From the NCBI RefSeq assembly GCF_964199755.1, contig NC_133901.1, positions 10,803,556 to 10,867,555 of the forward strand: a DNA stretch of 64,000 nucleotides. The letters run 5' to 3'. Of the stretch, positions 1-10,969 are shown in pieces; position 1 is the first letter of the stretch; the number at the start of each line of letters is the position of its first letter. The notes beneath the pieces are model-generated. The model was not told the origin of the DNA. It did not search any database and worked only from the letters and a program-made list of their open reading frames with translations. The translations under genes and the position numbers were made by a program. This stretch comes from Larus michahellis (lineage: Eukaryota; Chordata; Aves; Charadriiformes; Laridae).

Positions 1-3000
1 CTTCATCAATAGGGTCATTTTCATCTATTACTGTAGCATTCACATCCATGCCTGTAAACACACAGAGAAAAACACTTTTATCAAGCTGTTCAGAAACAGC
101 TCTCAACACTCATTTTGATTTGTTTAACAGAACTACACTGCAGTAACCAAAAAGAAGAAAGTGCAAGTTTCAGGCTTACTTTTCAACCCATATCCAAGAG
201 ACATTACTGTTACAAATGAACACGGTAACAGCTGAAATAAAGTCAAGTTGGATTACTGAGAAGGAAAAGTGTAAAATGAGTGGAAGTCTCAGAGACCTAG
301 GCATTGCAGAGGAATTCACTAGGGCCTAGGAGCCTTCAGGACACGCCAGCTTTGTAGAATAAGTGCTAAACTTCAATTGTGAACACAACCCCAATTTTAG
401 CCCCAAAATACATGATAAAAAATAGTATCTGAGTAAAGTCCAATTCTGGGCTTAAACATCAAGAAGAAATCAGCGCAAAAGACTCACGCGATCTCCTATC
501 CAGCCAGCTCCAATCTAGATGGTTTATGCTCAAGTCTAACTAAAAGTCCTGACCTTTTAGATGAGCGTGTGCTTCGGGACAAGGCAAAGCAGCACAGGCA
601 CCAATAAATGACTGCACAGCCAGAACATCCACAGAATCCAAAGGAGCTGGAGGAGTATGACAGACCTCTCATGCACAGCTTACTATCTATGACTTATTTG
701 CAGCTCATAGCAGTGCCAGTACAGTCTGTCCATTTTTTTAAACATTTTACGTCAATATTGGTATAAAACTTCACAAGTTTACAAATAACAAATCTTCCCC
801 AGAATTACTTTTTTTGTCACCTGAAGAGACAAAGGCCTCCAACATCCTATTCTACAAACAATACCAGGGCTTTTGCGTGACATTTTGATGACTGATTAAT
901 GGAAAATTTCACACAGTAATAAAAAAGTTGGATCACCTCCTCTAGTATGTTAGTCTCTCTTAAAATTAAATAGTTTTACAAATAAAGACCAAAGGTTTTA
1001 TGTGTCTATATTCTAGATGGTGGCAAAATATTCTGAATCAGACTTTAGATCTGTATCTAAAAACTGCTAAAACTGCAAAATCATGAAGAACCCAATTCAA
1101 AATCTGAGTTCTGTTCTCCACAGCATCTCAAACTAACCAACTAGCTAAAAGAATATTTTTATTTTTTTTTTTACTTAAGTCCAAGATAAAAGCAGGAAAT
1201 TCTGATATGCACACACGTAAATAAAAAGTATACACACACACACAATTACCCTAACAAAAATAGTTTTGGCAGGTGCATGAGAGTTTGCAAAACACAGATC
1301 AGTGCTCTAAAGAAAGCAGGAAAAGCAAAAAAGAAAAATCATGCAGAATTCTAAGTTCTTGTTCCCAAAGAACAAGAACAGGAAACACATTCTGCTCTGT
1401 GGATGGATAAGCTACAGCAAATTAAGGTAGAGGTGCTTTACATCTGCAGAGAATCCGCTTATCTGGTAAAAAATTAGTTGCATTAATTGTGCCATTACTA
1501 AGATCTAGTCCAGAGTCATGACTCCAATGTGCCCAGCAGTGCACAAGCACAGAAGACAAGTGCCATGGCAAAGACATGTTTCATAAAGAACATAAACCCA
1601 AAGAGACAGGAAGAGAAGTGATTTCAGAGCTGAAGAAATAAGATCTGCAATTCAGACAAACAGTCATTCATATCAAAGGAAATACAAAATTATCTTTACA
1701 AAATTAAAATAGTTAAAATATTAATTCACCTTTCACCTGCGTATCATCCTTGGCCTTATACTCTGTACTTTTAATAGCCAGCTCCACACCATAGCCAGAG
1801 AGGTAGACTTTTTCTTTACTGGGATTCTGTAAGGAAAAGCAACAGTACAATATCGCCAGTCTTTGTTTTGATGTACAAATTAAAAACTGCCATTTCCCAA
1901 AGCTAAGAAATCTCAAGCTAGTACACATTTCAGACACAACCGGTAACGCATAAGAGAGAAACAAATACAATGAGTGACTCTGCAGTAATGTGCTGTGATA
2001 ATTATATTTCCTATTGTATTTCAAAAAGCTCTTTGAAGTTCAGAGGACAAAGATATCTCTATGGACCAAAACAACACTGAAAACCACCAGGCAAAAAGGA
2101 ACACAAAACAATGTTTCCAGGATTCAGCATGCAAGCCGAGTAGAGCAGGAGAGACTCATGTCATCAAATCAGACAGAGAAGGGAAATGAACTTCAACTGT
2201 GAAGTCAACTCAAAATTCTTAGAGCTTTTGTAATTTAGAGTTAAACGCCAATCCAGTGGTTACGGGCAATTTAGGGGAGGGAGATGGAAACCAGGATAAA
2301 TTGCGCTAGGGCTGGTAAGCGGTTCTGCTACAGAAACCACACCTTTCATCTGAAAATGGTACTATAAAGTTAATCTCTGCTTCTCATAGGAAGTAACTAA
2401 GTGGTCTGACTGGGAAAGATCCAACTATCTATTTCCTACAATCTAATATAGGTAGAACAACTTTTTTTTTTTTTTTAAGATCAAACTCTGTAGTTTATCT
2501 GGAGTTTAACTCAGCATTTGTAAAATCAAATAATCCTCTTATTTAAACAGTCGTGAGATTTTACATACTCTGTATGCCTCCGCTACATGCAATAAAAAAT
2601 AAACTTTTGAGTATTACAAATATCAAGCAGCAATGCATTATGCAAGTGTCCATTTAAAGGGAACAAACTTAGGCCATTTTTCTTTTTTAAAAGCCAGGAA
2701 AGCCAGGCCAGCTACTCTTTCCATGTCAAATACCTCTGTTAAAATGCGGAAATATACTTACAGCGATATAGTGTCTGAGCACGTAAGTGATTTCTTCTGC
2801 CTCAGCCTTTAAAACAAGCCTCCTATGGTATCTGTAGAACTCCTCTGAGCCAATCTCAGCGTAAAGTATGACAACAGGACTTTCGGGGTTTGACACTGGG
2901 TACTTGTGGTCCCCTTTGAACAAAAATGGCTTTGGCCTAAGAGTAAACATGGAAGATTATCACACTGTGGTTCATAGCACTTCCTCACTCAGTGCAAGAT

Positions 3001-6000
3001 GCAGAATTTCTCATGTGTAATGGCTGTTCCTGTGTTCTCTGAATACATGTCAAGATATTCCCATATTTTATCAAGGTTGGCAGCGCTCAATGCATGTTGA
3101 TAAAGCTTTGTTAAAAATAGACATATGAAAATGAAACAAGTAGCCAGATGTTATTTTGAATCTAATATGATCCTTATTTTAAAAATTAACCACTTCCCTT
3201 AAATTTTCAATTAACTTTTTTTTTCCTCTAATGGTGATTCATAAGTTCTGGATAAAAAAATAAAAGGCTAACAGAGCAAACGGTCCAGCAACTTGAATTC
3301 AAGGGAACCCTGTCCTTGGCTTAGTACACAAACAAGAAAGTGAATGAGAAGACTATTTTCAACTTCTGTTTTTAAATTTTGTCTAAAATACAATGAAAAA
3401 TTTAAAATATTCCCAGTGAGTTAGATGAATAGCATGTGAGCTATAGATGCCATACGTCTGCACATTGACAAAAACTACCTTTATGCCCACAAAAAACAAA
3501 ACTACGAAGATTATTGTGAAGACAAACTGAAATTTAAGTTTGGTGGTGTTTTTTTTTCCCCGAAAGAGGTATATTTTATAGTTTCTTTTTGTTACTAAAA
3601 GCTACAATCAAGTTCTGTTCTTGTAAAGAAATCTGAATTTTAAATATATTGTGTGGTGATAGTTTTCTTTGTTAATGCTGAGAAAATTATATAGGGAAAA
3701 AATTCTGTGCATGCTTCAAGCCACGCATGATATGATCTCTGCTATATTACCTATCATTTTAATGAGAAGCCCAGCTCTTTCTATTTTCCCTACATACTAA
3801 AGGCTTAACATATTCCTGAGAATTCCTACTGTCCTTCAACAGATTGTTTCCAACTTTTCCCCTTGCACTTTCAAAGCATTCTTCCTCCTCCTAGCAGAAT
3901 ACCAAAGAGCAATGGATAAGCGAACAATCATTCCAATCTGGATTAATAAGAAATAAGAGTCTGCCACTTTTGTGCATTCAATGGACAGTATAAATTAACA
4001 CTGAAGAATGTAGAAACTACTGTTTTAGTGCAATCTCTGTACAGCAGTAAGTCTAACTAGGTTAAATTTTAAGAGTTATTACCATCTCTGTACAGCAATA
4101 AGTCTGACTAGGTTAAATTTTAAGAGCTAATTCAATGATTCAATATGAAGCAAATACCTTTCTGAAGCTGCCTGTAAAAGGTTTCCAAGAGAGTCAAATT
4201 CACATGTCTTCTCCCCATGCACAGCAAAAAACAGGGTACAGCCCTTTGGTGGAGGTTCATCTGCTGCTATCTGTATTAAAACATTTGTAAGCAAGCAGGT
4301 TCAACACTTGCCCTCGAAACAAGTGAAAATGACAACAGCATAGCTCTGTAGCAATCGGTCGTCTTTGATTTCCTAAATTCTAAACTAGTACTTCTTCCCT
4401 TTCTTACATAATTTAAATGCACAGTAAAAACTGAAAAGTTGAGAGTTAAGTCTTAACTTACTATGAATTTTTTTCCAGTCTATTATTATTAACTGTAATA
4501 TTAGTTCCAGGTACAAAAAGCGAGGCTTGTAACTGTAGGGTTTTTGGTTGAGGTTTTTTGCATTACACATCAGAAACCCCTGTATTTGTTAAACAACAAA
4601 TGATAAAACGATTCCAGATGAAAAAGGAAGATATCTTCTAATATTACTTAAATAAAGCACATCATAATGTGAGCCAATTTGCAATGAACCATATGAATAC
4701 CCTGAGTTTGAAAAACAACAGAGAGTACAACAAACTTCCGCTTATGGGTTCTAATCGTGAGAGCTGCATATTCATGGATTACTGCCTTCAAGTAAGTACA
4801 ACTGAATAATGGGAACAGCAGCAGCATCACAACTACCAACGGAGCCATGGGGATTTTCCTCGTAAAAAAATCTTCACACATTTATTAGTGCAGCGGGCAT
4901 CAAAGATACACAGACATACTGAAATCCCAATTCTTTAGTCTGCTCTAGACAGATGGACTCAATTTTGGCACTTGGTGAAATCAGTGTGTGTGTGTATATA
5001 TATATATGCATGCTCTTTAGCTCAGATGTATCACTTTGGGATTTTTTTACACTCTCAAATGTCTCCTTATGCAGCTCAATCGTTCCTAGGTAATTCTCTA
5101 CAAATCATTTGAGGATTTCCTGTACTGACCTGTTGAAAAGCTTGAACTGTTGCAGAATAAGAGCGTAAAGACAAGGAAAACTTCAACAGATTCTGCTGCA
5201 AAGGTGACAGACTCTGGCAGGCTACTTTCAGCATTTCATGGTAATAATCACTAGCTGCAAAGTCAAAGTACAAGCAGTTATTTTTCTATACCATATTCTC
5301 ACTGAAGAAGGGCTTTTCATCTTAATTGCGATTTATACTAACAGAAGCCCATGACGTTAATTGTAAATATGCACACAACCCTTCCTCCTTAATTTTCATT
5401 ACAGCCAGTTCTGCAGATGGACGAGTGAACTTCAATACAGATGCATGACAGCACGATTATGTACCTTCCTGAGGATGCAAACATAGGTTTGGGGAGGAGG
5501 GAAGCAGTAAAAAGCTCCCATTTAATTTCAGTTGAGAAAGCAAAACACAGAGAAAAAGCATGTATAACATTTTATACTTCACGTTGAAACAGAAACTGGC
5601 AAGTAAATCATGTTTTAGACTCACGCATCACAGCTTTTGTCAAATGGATATCCCAAAGCTTTGAGCACTTCACTGTAAAAACATTACTGAAATCAGTCCT
5701 CATTTGACTTGTACAATACTAACACAAAGGAAGACAAAACATTTGACTTTATTTTTCAACCATGTCAACTACCAGTCATCATCAAGAAAAAGACTACGAC
5801 AACTTACCATCCTGTTCAGATGCCTTAATATTTTGACTGGCTTCAACAAAATTCCAGAATTTTTCTTGGCCTTCTTCTGATAAAAACTCACTGAGTAAGA
5901 AGAGAAGAGTTAGCTAGATCTATGAATTTTCTCTCAAGTTACAATTCTAACACTTTGTGAAGCTTTAGAAAAAGTTAGCTCCTATCATATGTTTACCTAC

Positions 6001-9000
6001 ATCAGGAAACCATATGTTACTAGAAAAAGCAGACCAGGAAAACTGACAAACCAACCAACCCAAACAAATAACAGTCGGAGGCCAGGATAAACACACAGTA
6101 TGGGAAAGCAGCCTGTAAAGCACCTATTAATCTCTCGGAGACCACTGACAGACAACAGGGTACATGCTGGGACCTCTCCTCCCTACCGCATTTCTTTGCT
6201 AGCTATCTTTATGAGAAATACACACTTTTTTTTACTTTACAGTAACAAACCGTAGTTTGTCGGAACTACTCGCTTTGGTGGGGTTTTTTGTTTGTTTGTT
6301 GTTAAGTGAGCAAAAGGAGAAGTCACAGCTTCAAATCATGATGTAATTCACCACGTAGTAAGCACATGATTAGGTAGGTATACAATGTGAGGCAATAAAA
6401 AAATTCTTCGAACATTGCTAACAGCACATACTTTATCATGTCTAAACTTGTAACATGCTTCACGCGCTAAAGGACGCTACAACACAAGATTTGGAGCCTA
6501 CTAGCTGCCACCATAGTTTGCGTGTTCATTTCAACCAGTTCTGACATAAGGGGATAAGTACTTCTTGAACAATGGGGTAATGAATTGCAGTGCCGGGCTA
6601 AGTAAATTGAACATCAGGAATGATTTTTACACTGCAGCACTGTATCATTCTGCAGTTCACCCTAAATGAACAACCCTACTTATCTAAAGTCTTTGAATAT
6701 AGTGGTTAGGTAATATATCAAGCCTTTGGTACGTTATATTGATTATTTGCTTATTACTTCACAGTTTCTTAGGGTGAGCTTTTCCACAGCAAACACCTTG
6801 CATCGTCAAGGTATTTAAACCCTGGCATTAACACCTGAGCTTTGCATTTTGCTGCTTAAGGATTTTTCAGTCTTCAAACATCAGCTTCTGCAGAGGAGGT
6901 TACAGGAAAGTAATTTCACCTAGAACACACCTGTCCTACCACGCAAAGCCACGCCCATTTGAATGAAACCCATCGATGCCCAACTATTTTCATGTGAACC
7001 AATCTGTGACAACATGGGCAGAATTCCATATATGGCACCAAACCTTAAGCGATACAAAATTAAACACACGCACACAAAAATCTGTAAGTCCTACTTTGCA
7101 TAGACATCTCCAAATTAGAATCCCACAAAATGAAATGATGGGGACTTCTAAAGTGCTAAGTAGACTGGCAGTGAAAAGACAGCATTTTACTTTCTTTTTT
7201 CTTTTTAAATAGCATCTTTAAAAAAAAAAAAAAAAAGACTTTAATACCATAGAAGAAATCTCCCCAGGCTAACTTGCGCAACTCTTAACAAAGCAGCTGA
7301 CTTTAGACAACCAATGCAGAACTCACGTGAACAAAGTTAAGCTTAACTGAGCTAAACATACGCAAGCACCACTATGTATCAAAACCTACAGTGACCACTA
7401 AGTAAAAAAACCTGATATTATGGAATCTTACAAAACCATGCTAAACCTGTCTACCTAGTGCTTTGACCAAAAATTCGTAAGGCAAAAAATCCTTACTATG
7501 GAATTATTGTGACTAATCTTTGTTCTAGGGCACAATGAAAGAATTTACTAAAAGCAAAAACTACTACTATTTCCTTTAAAATATTCATCCCACCTCCCCC
7601 AGCACAGCAACGATCATGTTCAACCGTTATTACTGCCAATGAATTAGTAATGACCAGAATCCAAAGCACCATAAAACAAATGAAAAAGAGAATACACTAA
7701 TTTATCCTCTAAGATTTGTCAATTAAAAAAAAAAAAAAAAAATCACAACGCACTTACCTTGTTTCAAGTAATAAAGGAGTTGAAGACCACTTCGTAGTTA
7801 GACATGTTGTCACAGCCTTAGAATCTCCTTTTACGAGTGAAGAGCTGAACCAGATTCCAAGAACTGCAATAAGTATTCCCATTTTATAGAAGCAGCCTAA
7901 AAAAAAAAACGAAGAAGAGAAAGACGGTTTAGCATTATCTCTTTGTATAAATACAGAATCTCAAATATCCAAATATATTAAGGCATATTTTAAGATTCAT
8001 TCATTTAATGCAATACATCAGAGAAATAATCATAGTCTCGCCTCAGCTTACAAAATCAAAAATAATATGAAAACAAGAGAAGAGACAAGGATTTTAAGAT
8101 CTGACCCCTGGACTGCAATTAGACCTAAATCAATTCCAGCTTTTGCTATGTTTATGCTTTCAAACAAACTCATTTCTGTTCTGGGACACCCACATCATAT
8201 ACTACTTGCTTTAAGGAGAGGTATTACAAACAGATCATATTTCTAATTAGGTGGAAAACCTACCCATCGTTTGTTTTACTGGAAGTAAAGTCACATTTCG
8301 TGTTTGCAGAGATACATCAGCTGGTGTACTAACCAATGTCGGAAGCACCAGGCACGGTTAAGGTTCCCTAGTCAGCCCTTTAGGTTCTGCTGGGTACAGC
8401 GGACTTCTCTGAGGAATGAAGAAACAAGCATTTCCTGGATGCACCGAGTGCCACTGACTTTAGAAGCTGAAAAATTAATGAAATAATGAAGAAAGACTTC
8501 AAATGATACAACTTACTGTGAGAAATGAGCCGGAGAGGGGGGAGGAAATAATTTCTTTATTGTCCTTCACACGTACTTTAATGCCTGTCCTATTCACCTG
8601 TGTATTCTCTGTCCTATTCACCGTGACACAGCTGAGTGGAATTTCCTTGCCCTCAGCTCTTAAGTTTACGGAAGGCTTGAATTCTCCTGTTAGCTTTCCA
8701 TTATGGTCTCCAAAAATTCAAGCATTTTTTCCCCCTCTGACACTTGCCCATTGCTCTTTCTGTATCTCAACCTCCTTTCTTTCAGAATAAAACCAGAAAT
8801 GCCCTGCTATAATATACGAGGAGCACCTTGCTCAGCTGCACATGACATTTGTTGTACGCAGCACCTGTGAAGCAGACAGATGGCATCGCATGACATGGAA
8901 CATTTACAACTACCACTCACTGCGCGCAGAGGAGGAAGCTCGTTCAATATTTGTGGAGTGAAACCTTGGTTTCTGCCAAACGCAACAGAAAAGCCAAGGT

Positions 9001-10571
9001 TTGCAGCTCCTCCCAGAATCATGTCCTTCTTATTCACTGCAAATTACACACAATAGTTTGAAACATGTAAATTAATATACTGTACTGCATTCTTATGATT
9101 AAAACTCCCATGCTACTCTCTGATGCCTGTTTTCCCATTCTGGTAATGATTGTAATAAAAGCCTTTTTCTGTATGAAATGAGGGGGGAGAAAAGGACGCA
9201 TCTGTCACCTGACACCGGTTCAGCCAACTGAAAACCTGCAGATAAGAAATACCTACACTCCCTGAATAATAACAGCCATAAAACAAAGAAAAGACCAGTA
9301 TCCCAAAGGAAAATAGAAGTACACTGTGGAGAACAGAAGAGGCAAGAGGCACAGGGATGAACATAAACGACATGAGGAGACGCAGCTGTGTTCTGTGTGA
9401 GGGAACAAAGCAAAAACCAATCTGAATTACAATATTTTGAAGTGGATTTTTCAAGACTCATTTGTTTTGCAAATATTTTTTCCTCCAGCTACTCAGTTTA
9501 AAATACAGCTGACTTCCGGAAACTCGCACACCCTGCCTTGGAGAAAGGAACAAATCACCCCGCAGCCGCGGGCCTGAGAGAGCGAGCGCTGGCCTGTGCC
9601 ACGCACTGGGCAGCGAGTGGGCGAGACACTGCCGGAGGAGCCCTGAATCATAGAACAGACTCATGGAATGGCCTAGGTGGGAAGAGATCCTTCAGATCGA
9701 GTCCAACCATCAACCTAACTCTGAGAAAACCCATCACTAAACCGTATCTGTCAGCACTACGTCTACCTGGCTTTTCAATACCTCCAGGGATGGTGCCTCA
9801 ACCACTTCCCTGGGCAGCCTGAAGGGAAGGGCCAGAGCTGAAAAACCTGCTGGGGCAAGGGTGCCAAAGTGTCAGGGCCAGGAGGCTGAAGCAAGGGGTC
9901 TGACCGAATATTGCAAGCAGTAACGGTCACCGCGATGCCTTTCAAGGCGCAGGTATGACGTTGCCGTGCTGTAAACACTGAAACTAACCCCAGGCGTTTA
10001 ACTGAGTAATCCCAAATCACACGCTTGAACAGCTTCGACTAGAAATAATTTGTTATGGCTGCTCCTCCACATCCAGTATGCTTCCGTACAACCCTTACCC
10101 GCCACGCTACGCTCCCGATGCGAGGCACAAGCGGCCACGCAGCGGTAACGCAGACAACGCTGGTGACTCAAAGAAAAATTTAAAAAAACTTGGGATGCCC
10201 GTTCGTTAATGGCGAAGGGCCTTTAACTCCCCTCGGGCGCGGTCTCTGGAGCTCCCGGCCGGACCCACTAGCAGGGCCGCTGACTGACTGACTGACCGAC
10301 ACCAGCGGGGCGCGGAGCCCGTTTGAGCGGCCCGGCCGCCACCGCGCCGCTCCCCTCCGCAGGCCGCCCGCTTCCCCCCAGGACGGCGCGGCCACAACCG
10401 CCGCCGGCACCCGCCGAGCCCCGCGGCCGCTGCCGGGCGGAGGCGGCCCCGCTCCCCTCAGGGCCGGGCCGCGCGCCCCCCGCCCCGCGCGCGTGTCGCC
10501 CTGGTAACCGCACCTGCCCCCGGCCGCCACGCTCCCTTCCGCCTCGCGCCGCTCCCGCCGCTTCCGGGCAT
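1..10571 (-). CDS. UGGT1: UDP-glucose:glycoprotein glucosyltransferase 1, 5' part (8 exons, cut by left edge)
   Basis: UGGT1 is an ER-lumen enzyme that re-glucosylates N-glycans on misfolded glycoproteins so that calnexin and calreticulin bind them again. Exons on the minus strand: 10514-10571, 7758-7896, 5808-5890, 5130-5254, 4158-4270, 2762-2936, 1730-1826 and 1-51 (partial). All have GT-AG borders and phases chain without a break, giving about 280 codons of a protein normally near 1,550 residues. Recognised blocks include TTKWSSTPLLLE, SPLQQNLLKF, LRSYSATVQAFQQ, IAADEPPP, ESPVVILYAEIGSEEF and YLSGYGVELAIKS, all close to vertebrate UGGT1. This part is the signal peptide plus the first thioredoxin-like region; the catalytic GT24 domain lies outside the window. 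A signal peptide (MGILIAVLGIWF..., cleavage near VKG/DSK) is encoded in the second exon. The start was placed in the CpG-island exon because that frame reads into CFYKM and gives the same 25-residue spacing to the inner Met as my recollection of human UGGT1. The inner Met (7880-7882) is an alternative start. The last visible exon carries an NAT glycosylation sequon. Confidence 0.95.
4033..4133. repeat. 51-bp tandem duplication in UGGT1 intron 5
   Basis: Two adjacent copies, 4033-4083 and 4084-4133, each beginning ATCTCTGTACAGCA and sharing GACTAGGTTAAATTTTAAGAG or a one-base variant of it. They differ at two positions over the first 43 bases and then diverge. The second copy ends about 25 bp from the donor of the 4158-4270 exon. 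Confidence 0.85.
5891..7757 (-). other. UGGT1: UGGT1 intron 2
   Basis: AT-rich intron of 1.9 kb with plus-strand A runs near 7215-7237 and 7724-7741. No coding or RNA gene was recognised. The other UGGT1 introns (52-1729, 1827-2761, 2937-4157, 4271-5129, 5255-5807) likewise show only simple T or A runs, a GT/AT dinucleotide run near 4985-5008, and one 51-bp tandem duplication that is listed separately. Confidence 0.75.
7897..10513 (-). other. UGGT1: UGGT1 intron 1
   Basis: This 2.6-kb intron separates the CpG-island exon from the signal-peptide exon. It holds one CR1 fragment at about 9646-9822. The acceptor at its 3' end has a good T tract (TTTTTTTTTAG/GCTGC). I saw no coding exon inside; the open frames between 8300 and 9450 resemble nothing I know. 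Confidence 0.75.
9646..9822 (-). mobile_element. CR1 LINE fragment (3' end), degraded
   Basis: Plus-strand reading starts AATCATAGAACAGACTCATGGAATGG and ends CCTCCAGGGATGGTGCCTCAACCAC then CCTGGGCAGCCT. This is the reverse complement of the avian CR1 3' region, so the element points to the minus strand. It is heavily diverged and has no coding capacity. It lies in UGGT1 intron 1. Confidence 0.85.
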
Positions 10572-10960
10572 CGCCGCTTCCGCTGCCGGGCCAGAGGGGG
10601 CCGCGCCGCCATAGAGTTTTTGCGGGGCGAGCGCCAGAGCGTCACCCGGCCGCCATGGCCTGGGGGGTGCCGGGGGTGCCGCTCGCTCCTCCCGCCGCCC
10701 GTGCCCGCTCCAGAGACCTCCCTCTCCGCAGGTGAGGAGAGGCGCGGGGTGGGGACGGGCCCAGCCTGCCCCGTGCCGCCCCAGGTTGGGAAGCGGGTGA
10801 TTCCGGAGGCAAAGGTGGAGGCGGTGTGGCTCGTTCCGCTGTCCCGCCGGCAGCCCGGGCTCTGGAAAAGAGCCTGGTTGCGCTGGGCGAGGAGCAGCTT
10901 CCCCGGCTCAGGTGTGTAGCGCGTAGGCGTGAAGGGGGCGTGAGCTGTTCTCTGTCGTTA
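10180..10960. promoter_or_regulatory. CpG island, UGGT1 promoter (possibly bidirectional)
   Basis: A block of very high G+C with dense CpG dinucleotides, standing out from the AT-rich flanks. It contains the predicted first UGGT1 exon on the minus strand. On the plus strand it holds an ATG at 10655-10657 in a perfect GCCGCCATGG context and a strong donor (CCGCAG/GTGAGG) at 10731/10732. Divergent transcription from such islands is common. I could not find a convincing ER-stress element (CCAAT-N9-CCACG) by eye. Confidence 0.85.
10514..10571 (-). CDS. UGGT1: UGGT1 first coding exon (predicted)
   Basis: Minus-strand ATG at 10569-10571 with G at -3, then a Gly/Arg-rich stretch (MPGSGGSGARRKG...), ending at a donor reading GGCAG/GTGCGG at 10514/10513. 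The 58 nt leave one base that joins the second exon to make a Gly codon followed by CFYKMGIL. The sequence is not conserved with the human extension as I remember it, but the length is the same. Two other minus-strand ATGs lie upstream, at 10610-10612 and 10655-10657, in other frames or as a four-codon ORF. They would be upstream ORFs if transcription starts above them. The transcription start itself cannot be seen. Confidence 0.6.
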
Positions 10961-10969
10961 CGAGTTGAG

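Noticed and set aside
10323-10919. A 198-codon plus-strand open frame in the UGGT1 CpG island
   Set aside because: Pro/Arg/Ala-rich composition typical of GC-rich stop-free sequence, with other open frames on both strands over the same bases and no family resemblance.
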